Of a stretch of 64,000 bases of DNA, positions 43,141 to 54,995 are shown one piece after another (position 1 is the stretch's first letter; each line of letters opens with the position of its first letter). The DNA is taken from positions 11,346,001-11,410,000 of the forward strand of contig NC_003279.8 of assembly GCF_000002985.6 (NCBI RefSeq). The letters run 5' to 3'. Source of the DNA: Caenorhabditis elegans (taxonomy: Eukaryota; Nematoda; Chromadorea; Rhabditida; Rhabditidae). The notes under the pieces are model-generated. The model searched no databases, was not told the DNA's origin, and saw nothing but the letters and a program-made list of their open reading frames with translations. Both the position numbers and the translations under genes were made by a program.

Positions 43141-46100
43141 TTACAGACGAGTCATTGGCTCGGCGGTGCCGGCGGCGGCAGTGTCGATTTGTGATGTCGA
43201 GAGTGTTGTACGTTCGTCGTTTGAAACGACAGATTCATCTGGAAAATTGTTGAGGGTTTTTAGGGGTTTTCAGGCAGTTTGAAGGGGTCTAGTGAAGCCG
43301 CCGCGGACTAGAAATTTCACTAAGAAAAAGTTAGGCCATGGAATTTCAAGTGATGGCCTAGAAATTGTAATTTTTAAAAGTAAAAAAGTGAAATTTCAAC
43401 AAAAGAGGCGGACTAGAAATTTCTTCCAGGAAAAGTTAGCGGACTAGAAATTTCAATAAATTAAAGTTAGGCCACGGCCACGAAAAGACTCGGGACCGTT
43501 TTCAGTAGTGGCCTAGAAATTTCGTCCAGGAAAAGTTAGGCCACGGTCCTGAAAATTTAAAAATTTAAGCTGTGGCCTAGAAATTTCAATAAATAAAAGT
43601 TAGGCCACGGCCAGCAAATCACCATTTTCAGTGACGGACTAGAAATTTATTTTGTGAAAAAGTTAGGCCACGGCTCTGAACTCAAAAAAAATTAGGCCAC
43701 CGCCAGTATCCACGCCCAAAATCGATTTTTTCAAAAATAAATTGGTGGCCGAAGTTTTGCAAGTTGTTGCATTTTCTAGTCCGCCGGGCCTAAAAAACCT
43801 CGTTTTCACTCAATTTTCACGTAGAAAAAGCGAATTTCGGACCATTTTTCAGCCTAAAAACCGCTAAAACTCACTATGAAATCGTGATGAAAGAGTCTCT
43901 CCACGGTTAAGCTCACCGTCGGATTTCAGCGTTTCAATTTCCGATGCGTGCTTCAAGTCGGGCGTTGTGAATAGGATTTTACACGTGACACGTGTTATAC
44001 CGTCTGGAAAAATGGGGGAAAAGTTAGGATTCTTGGGTGAAAAAAGTCTGAAAAACTAAAAAAATTCAAAATTTCTCAAAAAATTCACCATTAAATCTGT
44101 AAAGAAATCCGGGAAGCTGCTTCGGTTTCATAAAAATCATATACAACAGGAAACCCATCAAAACCAGTCCGACGCCGACGATTGTGGTCTGAAAAACAGT
44201 GATGGCCTAACTTTCGTGCCTGATGGTGGCCTAGAAAACCAAAATTCGGCTACTAAAATTGTAAGATTCGGAATCAGCTCGTCAAGGGCTTTCATTTGAC
44301 ACCCAACATGCCAGGGTTCTGATTAATTTGAAATTTCGAGAATTTTCTGGGTCTCGCCACGAAAACTATGAAATTTCATGAAAAAACGGTATCAGATTGC
44401 TCAAAACAAGTTTCAGTTTCAAAAAGTATTGATTTTCGGCCAAATTATGGCGAATTTCATAATTAGGCCTGGTGGTGGTCTAACTGTTTCACTTGGTGGC
44501 CTAGAAATCCAAAACTAGGCCACATGTCAAATCTACTGGAAGCTCTGTTCGCGCTGAGGCCAGTGCACTTTTCAGAATTCAAAAATGTCAATTTTCCGCT
44601 GAGCTATAGCGTTTTTTAGTTGGTGGCATAGGAAAATCCTAGGCCACCAACTTAAAACTACCATAACTCGATGGAAAATCAATATTTTTGAAATCTAATC
44701 AATAATCTGAATTGATCTCAACTAGATCTTCAAAATGACTTTCAAAATTTCTGGATTACTGTAGTTTTTCAGATTTTCGTGGCGGGACCCAGAAATTTCC
44801 CAAAAACTTCAAACTAATCAGAACCTAGTCATGATATCAAATGAAAGCTCTCGGCAAACCGATTCCGAATCTGACATTATCGATGGCCGAATTTTCAACT
44901 TTGTGGCCTAGAAATCCAATTTTTTGGATTTTGGTCGAAAAACCCACCGTAAAATCCTCGATAAACGGGGTGACGACAAGAGCGATGGTAATCATGAAAA
45001 AAAGAATCGAAAAGATGAGTGGAACCCGGATTGCGTCGGGATGTACGGGAATATTTCGATATCTGATCCACAATAGTGCCGCCATTGTGAACACGCGTTG
45101 GCCGAACATTACAAATGTTACGTAGGTGATTAGGCTGGAAATTGGAGAGAAATTCACTTAAAATAGCATTTATTTGGCTGAAAAATGTTGATTTTCCGGC
45201 GAGTTTCAAATTGGTGGCCGAACTTTTCACCTGGTGGCCTAGAAGTCAAAGTTAGGCCATGAATTGGCAAATTTTCGGTGGAACACAAGATTTTACACTA
45301 AATACTTTTTATTTCGCTCAAAAATGTCGATTTTCCGCTGAGTTTCAGTTTGGTGGCCGAAATTTTTCAGTTGGTGGCCTAGAAATCTAAAAGTTCGGCC
45401 ATCTATGCACTTTCCGGTAGATCACAAGATTTTATGTTAAAACCTTTTTTTATTTCTCGAAAATATCAATTTTGAGCAAAGTTATGTCGGTGGCCTAGAA
45501 ACCCCCTCCGAAAATCCTAGGCCACCAACTTAAAACGGCCATAACTTGGCCCAAATTCAATATTTTTGAAATCTAAAACAAAATTTGAATTCAGCAGACT
45601 CAGCGCTTTCATTCAACACCTATTTCGCCAGGAGTACTGTAGCTCCGCGAGTTTTCGTGGCGGGACCCAAAATTTCAGGAAATTTTCAAATTTCTGGTCA
45701 CGTTGAAAACTCGGTGCCTGCTAAATTTAATGAATGTTTTAGATTTCAAAAATATCAATTTTGAGCCAAGTTATGGCCGTTTGAAGTTGATGGCCTAGAA
45801 ATCTCCAGGCAAATCCTAGGCCACCAACTTCAAACGGCCATAACTTGGCTCAAAATCAATATTTTTGAGTCATTCAAAAAGTATTTGATATCTCTCTTCA
45901 TAATCTCCCGACACATGGCCTAACATAATTTTCTAGGCCACCAAGTGAAAAGTTAGGCCACGAGCTTGAAAATGGCCTAAAATCGCGATTTTTAAAGCTT
46001 TTCCTTCGGTTTTTTTTCCAATTTGCAATAGTTTTTGAAAATCTCACCTCTCAGTATCGACAAAAGTGACGGCGATTGTGCAAATCAGTTGGAAAAGTAG

Positions 46101-49100
46101 TGCGGCACGTGGACTATTCGATTCTGCATTAATACACGAGAGAAATGTGGGCAAATGTCCTTCACGGGCTGCTGCGTGTGTAAATCTGGAAGAAAAATGG
46201 GGGGAAATTTGAAGTTGGTGGCCGAACTTTTGCATTTTCTAGGCCACCTGTTCGAAAACTAGGCCAATCGATATTTTTATTGATTTTCCCAAATTTTCTA
46301 GGCTCTCAGATGCTCAGAAGCGTTTTTTTTAAATTGAAAAATATTGATTTTTCGCTTTTTCGTTGAATTGAAGAAATTTCAAGTTGGTGGCCTAGTTTTA
46401 CAGATTTCTAGGCCACCAATTCGAAAACTAGTCCCTGAAATGATCAAATTCGGCATGATGAGCTCACCGAGAGCTTTCATTTGACACCCATCATGTCTAG
46501 GTTCCAAAAAATTCGAATTTTTAGATAAAAATTTTGGGTCTCGCCGAGAAAACTGAAAATCTACAGTAATCCTGGCATAATTGGTGCCAGTTGGAAGCCC
46601 TAGTTGAGCTGAGTTCAGAGAATATTTTAGATTTCGAAAATATCGATTTTAAGCCAAGTTACACCAGTTTTAAGTTGGTGGCCTAGAAACCCCCTAGGAA
46701 ATCCTAGGCCACAAACTCAAAACGACTCTAACTCAACGGAAAATCAATATTTTCGCTTGCTGTAAAAGATATTCGATAGAGAATTTCAAGGACTATCACG
46801 TGGGAAAACAGTGGCCGAACTCTAGGAATTCTAGGCCATCAGGCTAAAACCTAGGCCACCAACTGAAAAATGGTATAACTTGATGGGAAATCGATATTTT
46901 GGCGCCAACTAAAAGCTAATTACTAGAGAATTTTTCATAAAAATCTAAAATTCAGATTTCTAGGCCACCAGTGCAAAAAGTCGGCCACCAACTCAATTTC
47001 AGAGTTTTTCAGTCAAATTTTCTCGAACTTCTCAATTCTAAAGCCAAATTTTCCGAATTTTTCGTTTCCAAGTACCTAGATCTACAGTATTGATGATTTT
47101 CGGTTGGTGGCCTAGAAATTTCCTAGGCCATCAACTTAAGCCGCTCATATCTTTACGGAAAATGTGAATTTTTGGGCGTACCAAAAAGAAATGAGTTTCC
47201 TTGTGGCCTAGAAAAAAATTTCTAGGTCACCACGTAAAAAGTTAGGCCATAATTTTGACGTCAAATTTTCCGAATTTTGAATTCCAAGTACCTAGAACCG
47301 CAAAAAATATTGCTATTAAGAGTTCCAATGAGCAAAATCGAAATCATAAACGGAATTGCGTAGGAAAAGTCGCCGAGCGTGATCCGGGCGAAATCGGCGG
47401 CCACAGCTGAGCTATTTTTGAGTGTTTCAGTATCCAAGACGGTCATATAGGAGACATTCATCGCCATATACACGAGAGTGACCGCCGAAATACCGCCGAG
47501 CAGGGCGATTGGCATCGTTCTGGAATTTTAGGTAGTTTTAGCGAGTTTTCCGGTGAAAAATTGTGTTTTTTGTTGAAAATTTTGGTACTAAGAGCTAAAA
47601 AATGTTTTTAAAAAGCAAAAAAAAATTGAAAAAAAATTGTTTTTTTGAAAATTTTTGGAAATTTTTTTTTTCTCCTAATTTTGAATTTTTCCGCTAAATA
47701 TCGATTTTTCGCTCTTTTCACCTTCTCGGATTCTTAATTTCCGGTGTTCCATAGTTGAGAATATCCCATCCGGCAAAACTCCAGAGTGCTCCGTAAAATG
47801 CCAAGGAAATTTGTCCAATATCATATTTTTCGTTGGGAAGAGGTGTGAATGCGTCTTTAAAATGCTCGGTTTCTCCTGAAAATACAAAAAAATTAGAAAA
47901 ATTGAAAAAAAAACGGTGAAAATTGAGCATTTTCGAGTGGTGGCCGAACTTTTTCAATTTTCTAGGCCACCGAGTTGAAAACTAGGCCAACATCTTGATG
48001 CCATTTTTTTTAGGCTCTAAAAAAATCGATTTTCCGCCAAGTTACAGTGGATTCAAGTTGGTGGCCGAACTTTTTTAATTTTCTAGGCCACCGGGTCAAT
48101 ATCTAGGCCATGAAAATATTATATTCGTATTCAGCTCGCCGAGACCTTTCATTTAACACCCATCATGCCTAGGTTTGGACGATTTTGAAAATTTCGGGAA
48201 TTTTCTGGGTCTCGCCACAAAAACTACAGTAATCCTAGGAAAAACTTGAAATTTTTAATTTTTTCAACGAAACAATAGCATAAAGTTTGCTATAACTTGA
48301 ATTTAGAAAAAAAATCGAATAAACTCAATTTTCTGCAAAGTTATGGCCATTTGAAGTTTGTGGCCTAGGAATTTTCTAGGCCACCAACTTAAAACCACCG
48401 TAACTCGGCGGAAAATCAATATTTCCACGTGAACTAAAAACCAATCGATAGGGAAATTTTCTTATTTTTCTTTAAAGCAAAAATTTCAAAAAATTGGTTT
48501 TCTAGGCTACCAAGTGAAAAGTTCGGCCACCGTCGTAACTCGGCCAAAAATCAATATTTTCACTCCATCTAAAAACCAATCGATAGAGATTTTTCCCAGT
48601 TTTTATTCGAAACAAAAAAATCTCGAAAATCTTCAAAAAGTTGGTTTTCTAGGCGACCATTATGAAAAGTTCGGCCACCGTCGTAACTCGGTCAAAAATC
48701 GATATTTTTGCGTCAAACAAAAACCAATCAATACACCAAAACCTACCCTTCACTATTAAATACCAAAATCCGGTGACAATAATAATAGCAAGTGACAATA
48801 GCTTCGCAATTGTGACAAAAATTTGAAATTTCGACGCGTACTTGTCAATTGCATAGAGGTTGAGAACGGTGAGAATAACTGGAAAATTTATTGATTTTTT
48901 CATCGATTTTTTGCAAAAAATCATACTAATAAGTGCAAATCCGAGTCCTCTTTCAAGAATGACGTCATATGGAGAACCGAGGTGCCAGATGGGGGACAAT
49001 CCGGCTACTGAAAACGGGGAAATTTTGAATTTTTAAAGAGTTTTCGGGCTAAAAATTCCAATTTTTACCAATATATTGTCCAAAAGTTTGAGCTTGAACT

Positions 49101-50658
49101 GCCGCCGACGCTGGAAATGACATGATGACGCCGACCCACATGAACGAGAACGCGATTCCTTCCCAGCCGACGTAAACCTGCAAGATTTTTAGATTGGTGG
49201 CCGAAGTTTTGAGTTTTCTAGGCCATGAAGTATTTGAAGCTTTTAAAAAATTGAAAAAAATATCGATTTTCCGCCAAGTTACAGTGATTTAATGTTGGTG
49301 GCCGAACTTTTTGGGTTTCTAGGCCACCGGCTCAAATACTCGGCGATGTCCATGAAAATAGTGTTTTCGTGATTAAAATAGTTTTATACAAGTAAAGAAA
49401 ATTCGAAAAAATATCGATATTCCGCAGAGTTACAGCGATTTAAAGTTGGTGGCCGAACTTTTTGGGTTTCTAGGCCACCGGGTAAAAAACTAGGCCACCA
49501 AAGTATTTATCAGGTTTTAAAATATTTGCTCTGAAGCTTCATACAAGAAAATTCAAAAAATATCAATTTTCCACTGAGTTACAGAGATTTGAATTTGGTG
49601 GCCGAAGTTTATGATTTTCTAGGCCACCGGTTTGAAAATTAGGCCACCAAAGTATTTATCAGGTTTTAAAATACTTGTTCTACAGCTTTAGACAAGAAAA
49701 TTTCATAAATATCGATTTTCCGCAGAGTTACAGCGATTTAAAGTTGGTGGCCGAACTTTTTGGGTTTCTAGGCCACCGGGTTTCAACTCGGGTTTCAACC
49801 GGGTTTCAACTAGGCCATGAAATTATCATAATCATATTAAGCTCGTTGAGACCTTTCATTTAACACCCATAATTCCTAGGTTCCGACGATTTTCAAAATT
49901 TCGAAAAATATTTGGGTCCCGCCGCGAAAACTGCAAAAAACTACCGTAACCCAGACGATTTTGGTACCATTTTGAAGCTCTTGGTTAGCTGAGATAGGAA
50001 AATTATTTAGATTTCAAAAATATCGATTTTCCGCCGAGATAGAGTGGGTTTAAGTTGGTGGCCTAGGAATTTCCTGGAAGAATCCTAGGCCACCAACTGT
50101 AACTTCGCGGAAAATCGATATTTTCGCGTCAAACAAAAACCAATCGACTCGGAACGTTGCGAATCTTCAAATTTTCAAGCTATCTAACTGAAAATTTCAA
50201 GAAAAATCGATTTTTCCGCGTTTTTGGGCGAATTTTCCAAATTCTCCGCTCACATTATATGCAAAATCACATCCGGGATCTCGAATCGACGTGCCTAGCT
50301 CAATATAACAAATTCCGCCAATCAGGGAGATCAGACCACAGCCGAGCCACACGACAAGTGCCATGCCATTTGTTAGGGCTAATTTGAGAACTGTTCCAGG
50401 TGTGATGAAAATTCCAGCGCCGATGATGTTTGCTGAAACGGGGAAATGCTTTAAATTTTGAATATTTGAACGAAAAAAATTTTTTGAAAAAAAAAAATGT
50501 TCGAAAATTTTTTTTTCAGAATTTTTTTCTCCCAAAAAATTTTTTTTTTCAAAAATCGATTTCTCACCGATAACATAGCTCATACATGACCATAATCCCA
50601 TTTGATGTCGTGTTGCGGCTACATCTCCCACTGTTGGGAGATCTTCTATTGATGACAT
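43141..50658 (-). CDS. aat-9: SLC7 (LAT-type) amino-acid transporter
   Basis: Twelve exons, 5' to 3': 50568-50658, 50254-50432, 49069-49177, 48927-49007, 48747-48878, 47722-47875, 47292-47519, 46048-46185, 44948-45134, 44089-44188, 43875-44003, 43141-43238; all phases agree and give 541 residues. The ATG at 50658 follows a TTTTTTCAG acceptor by two bases. TM1 has the APC-superfamily unwound motif IIGAGIFITPG (33-43). GFWYLIV, YGALWSFAGWD, NLPR-like NPRRTMPIALLG, AAREGHLPTF and TYVTFVMFGQRVF are typical LAT segments, about 12 helices in all. The TM3-TM4 loop (GLSPIWHLGSPYDVILERG) lacks the cysteine that links mammalian LATs to their 4F2hc/rBAT heavy chain. The tail ends MTRL, a class I PDZ ligand. 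Adjacency to ego-2 is what points to aat-9; the family is certain, the paralogue less so. Confidence 0.88.
43270..43850. repeat. GTTAGGCCAC/GTGGCCTAGAAATTTC repeats, last transporter intron
   Basis: About eight short units alternating GGCCTAGAAATTTC and AAAAGTTAGGCCACGG, spaced 60-80 bp, within the intron between exons 43141-43238 and 43875-44003. Confidence 0.7.
44190..50130. repeat. GTGGCCTAG hairpin repeats across transporter introns
   Basis: Nearly every larger intron holds copies of the family seen in png-1: centres near 44630, 45510, 45815, 46690, 47125, 48375 and 50070 have both inverted halves. The ATCATGCCTAGGTTTGGACG and CATTTGACACCCATCATG segments recur at 44300, 46480, 48160 and 49855. 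Introns near 49190-49790 carry a GTGGCCGAACTTTTTGGGTT variant about 180 bp apart. Confidence 0.8.
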
Positions 50659-50689
50659 CACTGAAAAAATCAGAAATTATCGATTTTCC

Positions 50690-53600
50690 CGGAAATTTAT
50701 CGATTTTTTGGAAATTCCAGCATAAAATTCGAGTTTCCTGTCGTTTTTTACCCTTAAAACACTTTTTGTTAGGGTTCTAGCTTCAAATTTTGTAAAACTT
50801 GGGTTACTGTAGCCTCAAAAGTACGCAAACACCAGATCGTACGACAAAATGCACAATTTTCAAAAAATCTTCGGAAAAGTGCCTAAATAGGGGTAAAAAA
50901 GGTCGTTGAGTTCGATTTTGATGCGGAAAAATTCAGAAAATCACTGGAGATCATAGTTTTCTGACAAAACTAGAAATTATCTATTTTCCCGGAAATTTAT
51001 CGATTTTTTGGAATTTCTGGCATCAAATTCGAATTTCCCGTCGTTTTCCACCCTTAGCACACTTTTTAATAAGTTTCTAACGTTAAAATCAACAATGTTG
51101 GGTTACTGTAGCCTCAAAAATACGCAAACACCACGAGGGCACCGGATCCTACGATAAAATGCACAATTTTTTGAAAATCGTGGAAAAGTGTCTAAATAGG
51201 GGTGTAAAAGGTCGCTGAGTTCGATTTTGATGCGGAAAAACTCAAAAAATCACTAGAATTTGAAGTTTTTGAGAAAATACCCGAAATTATCGATTTTCCG
51301 GAAAAATATAGATTTTTTGGAAATTTTAGCATCAAATTCGAGTTTCCTGTCGTTTTTTACCCCTATGACACTTTTTTATAGGTTTCTAGCGTAAAATTTG
51401 AAATTTTGGGTTACTGTAGCCTCGAAAGTACGCAAACACCGAGACGGCACCGGATCCTACGACAAAATGCACAATTTTCAAAAAATCTTCCGAAAAGTGT
51501 TTAAATAGGGGTAAAAAGGGTCGCTGAGTTCGATTTTCCTATGGAAAAACTCAGAAAATCACCGGAATTTGAAGTTTTTGACAAAATATCAGAAATTATC
51601 AATTTTCCAGAAAAATTATCGATTTTTTGGAAATTCTAGCATTAAATTCGAATTTCTCGTCGTTTTTCACCCTTTAGGGCATCTTTTGTTAAGATTCTAG
51701 CTTTGAAAATGTAAAATTTCGGTTACTGTAGCTCCATAACTACGCAAACACCGCGAGGGCACCTGATCCTACGAAAAAATGCACAATTTTCTAAAAATCT
51801 TCGGAAAGGTGTCCGTTAGGGGTTAAAAATGTCGCTGAATTCAAATTTCCTATGGAAAAATGCGAAAAACCACCGGAATTTTTGAGAAAATATCGGAAAT
51901 TATCGATTTTCCAGGAAAATTATAGATTTTCTAGAAATTTTAGCATCAAATTCGAATTTCCCGTCATTTTTTACCTCTGGAACACTTTTTAATATGTTTC
52001 TAACGTTAAAATCGAAAATTTTGGGTTACTGTAGCTCCAAAAGTACGCAAACACCACGAGGGCACCGGAACCTACGACAAAATGCACTAATCTCTAAATT
52101 TTGGCGGAAACTGTCATATTAGGGGTAAAAAAGGTCGCTGAATTCAATTTTGATACGGAAAACTGCGAAAAATTTCCGGAATTTGGAGTTTTTGAGAAAT
52201 CATCGGGGGAAAACTGATTTTCCGGAAAAATTATTGATTTTTTGGAAATTCCAGCATTAAATTTGAATTTCTCGTCGCTTTTTACCCCTGAAAATTTATA
52301 GGTTTCTAACGTTAAAATCGAAAATTTTGGGTTACCGTAGCCTCGAAAATACGCAAACACCGAGCGGGCACCGGATCCTACGATAAAATGCAGAATTTTT
52401 TAAAAATCTTCGGAAAAGTGTCTAAATAGAGGTAAAGAGAGTCGCTGAGTTCGATTTTGATACGGAAAACTGCAAAAAAAAATACCGGAATTCGGAGTTT
52501 TGAGAAAATATCGTGGGAAAACTGATCTTCCAGAAAAATATCGATTTTTTGAACTTTTTTCGCTAAAATTTAAAATTCTTGTCGATTTTCACCCTCAGAA
52601 CACCTCTTATTAAAGTTCTAGCTTCAAATTTTAGAAAATTGGGTTACTGTAGACTCACAAGTACGCAAACACTACGAGGGCGTCGGATTCTACGACAAAA
52701 TGCACAAATTCCTAAATTTTGGCGGAAACTGTCATATTGGGGGTAAAAAAGGTCGCGGAGTTCGATTTTGACACGTAAAAATGCGAAAAATTTCTGGAAT
52801 TCGGAGTTTTTGAGAAAATATCGGGGAATGCCGACTTTTCCGGAAAAATAAGCGATTTTTTGAAATTTTGTCGCTAAAATTCGAATTTCCCGTCATTTTT
52901 CACCTCTAGAACACTTTTTAATAGATTTCTAACGTTAAAATCGAAAATTTTGGGTTACTGTAGCTCCAAAAGTACGCAAACACCACGAGGGCACCGGAAC
53001 CTACGACAAAATGCACTAATATCTAAATTTTGGCGGAAACTGTCATATTAGGGGTAAAAAAGGTCGCTGAATTCAATTTTGATACGGAAAACTGCGAAAA
53101 ACCACCGGAATTTGGAGTTTTTGAGAAAATATCGGGGGAAAACTGATTTTCAAGAAAAAATGTCGATTTTTTGAAAATTCTAGCATTAAATTCGAATTTC
53201 TCGTCGTTTTTTACCCATTCGGGCGTCTTTTATTAAGGTTCTAGCTTTGAAAATGAAAAATTTGGGTTACTGTAGCCTCAAAAATACGCAAACACCAAGA
53301 AGGCGTCGGATTCTACGAAAAAATGCACAAATTCCTAAATTTTGGCGGAAACTGTCATATTGGGGGTAAAAAAGGTCGCGGAGTTCGATTTTGACACGTA
53401 AAAATGCGAAAAATGTCTGGAATTCGGAGTTTTTGAGAAAATATCGGGGAATGCCGACTTTTCCGGAAAAATAAGCGATTTTTTGAAATTTTGTCGCTAA
53501 AATTCGAATTTCTCGTCATTTTTTACCTCTAGAACACTTTTTAATAGGTTTCTAAAGTTAAAATCGAAAATTTTGGGTTACTGTAGCTCCAAAAGTACGC

Positions 53601-53740
53601 AAACACCACGAGGGCACCGGAACCTACGACAAAATGCACTAATATCTAAATTTTGGGCTGTCAAAACTGTCAAACTGGGGGTAAAAAAGGTCGCTGAGCT
53701 CGATTTTGATACGTAAAAATTAAGAAAATCGCCGAAAATT
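50690..53740. repeat. ~308-bp tandem satellite upstream of the transporter
   Basis: Ten copies, marked by GGGTTACTGTAG at 50801, 51100, 51408, 51720 (variant), 52023, 52329, 52641, 52952, 53264 and 53575; spacing 299-312 bp. Each has a well-kept core TACGCAAACACCACGAGGGC then ACCGGATCCTACGACAAAAT, and less conserved flanks. It fills the space 5' of the transporter start. The same family occupies an intron of the ego-2-like gene (60630-62020). Confidence 0.93.
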
Positions 53741-53834
53741 GGAGTTTTTGGCTAACAAACAGAGAAAGACGTAAAATTAGAGGGAAAAAATCAATAAAAT
53801 TCCAAAAATCCGGATAATGAAGCTTCTTTCATAT

Positions 53835-53880
53835 CTTTTTCCTTCTTATCATTGATAAGAGATGAGTGTGAGAGAGCGCA
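53835..53880. promoter_or_regulatory. Paired GATA motif
   Basis: CTTCTTATCATTGATAAGAG near 53840-53866 is a palindrome with two TGATAA/TTATCA cores, like ELT-2-type intestinal GATA sites. It lies 3.2 kb from the transporter ATG, so its target is uncertain. Confidence 0.3.
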
Positions 53881-53909
53881 GAGAAAAACACAGAATTCTC
53901 ATAAATTTC

Positions 53910-53932
53910 GGGGGGGGGGGGGGGGGGGGGGG
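53910..53932 (+). repeat. G23 homopolymer tract
   Basis: Twenty-three consecutive G residues. Such tracts are rare in the worm genome and are the known substrates of deletion in dog-1 (FANCJ helicase) mutants, presumably through G-quadruplexes. Confidence 0.95.
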
Positions 53933-54995
53933 TCTCCGATGCACCATGTGATGGAATTTGGAATAAATGTTACATCAGATTTTTTTTTTTGTGGGGAATT
54001 TTCAGAAATAGGCAATTTTTTGAAAAAAAAAGTAGATTCGAAATTTTTTGCCCAAAAAAAAAATTTTTTTTGAAATTTTTTTTCGAAAAATTAAAAAAAT
54101 TTTTTTTTTCTAAGTTTCAAATTGTATCATTTTTAAATCTTATTCTAATTTCTAAATTTTATAAGTAACAATGCAGCTGATTTGCAGCAAACAAGAAAAA
54201 AAAGGAGCCGTAAACAAATGACCAAAGCTCGCCAGAAAAAATTGGAAAGCAAATTGATTTTTTTCGCTATAAATACAAATTCTGAACGTTCGTTTAAGGG
54301 AAAAATCTGGAAAAAAATTAAAAAAAATTTTTTTTTTTGCAATTTTTTTTTCAGTTTTCAAGTCTTTTTGTTAAAAAGTTTTTTTTTTGTTCAAAAAAAA
54401 ATTATCGATTTTTCTGTAAACTTTAAACTTTTCCCATCAAAACTCAGAAAAAAAAATTAAACAAAAAAAGTTAGAAATATCCAAAGAAGTGCAGTGCAAA
54501 AGCAACTGAAAATTAGCTGAAAAAAAAAGTTTTTCTATAAAATCGGCGAGAAAAAAAATCAATAAATACGAAATTTATAGAGAAAAAACTTCAAGTAGTA
54601 GCAGAAAATCACAAAAAAAGGAGAAAAAATCGAAAAAAAAATGAATTGCAGTTCGAACGAAAACACGCGGAAGCCACGTGGTAATAGCTCGACGTGGCTT
54701 CGGCGTGTTTTCGTTGCGGGGAACAACATTTTTGTCTGCGTCTCTTCTATTATAGCAGAAAAATTATGATACAAAAAAAACGAATTTTTTTTCGATTATT
54801 ACACATTCGTGCAAAAACGCGAATGTATGATAATAATATTTCATCGGGGAGGGGGGTCTCGAAGGGAATAATTATAGAATTATGCAATAAAAATGGGCAC
54901 TTTAAGTAGACTCGGAATCAGGAAAAATCACAACAAAAAAAAAGAGAATTTTTACAAAAAAAAAAATCAATACATTTTTACAGAAAAATCAATAA
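53933..54995. other. AT-rich region downstream of the ego-2-like gene
   Basis: Long A and T runs (54000-54120, 54310-54480). The only structured element is the hairpin at 54658-54713. Open frames of 65-92 residues here overlap homopolymers and are not supported. Confidence 0.6.
54658..54713. other. 22-bp-stem hairpin, miRNA-like
   Basis: The arms CGAAAACACGCGGAAGCCAC+GT (54658-54679) and its complement at 54692-54713 pair over 22 positions with one G-G mismatch, around a 12-nt loop GGTAATAGCTCG. It lies 283 bp downstream of the ego-2-like stop codon on the minus strand, so it could be in that gene's 3' UTR. The size resembles an animal pre-miRNA stem, but a foldback insertion is also possible. 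Confidence 0.6.

Noticed and set aside
53835..53880. Confident transporter enhancer from the GATA palindrome
   Set aside because: It is too far from the start codon, and a 10-bp motif is expected by chance in AT-rich DNA; kept only as a low-confidence site.
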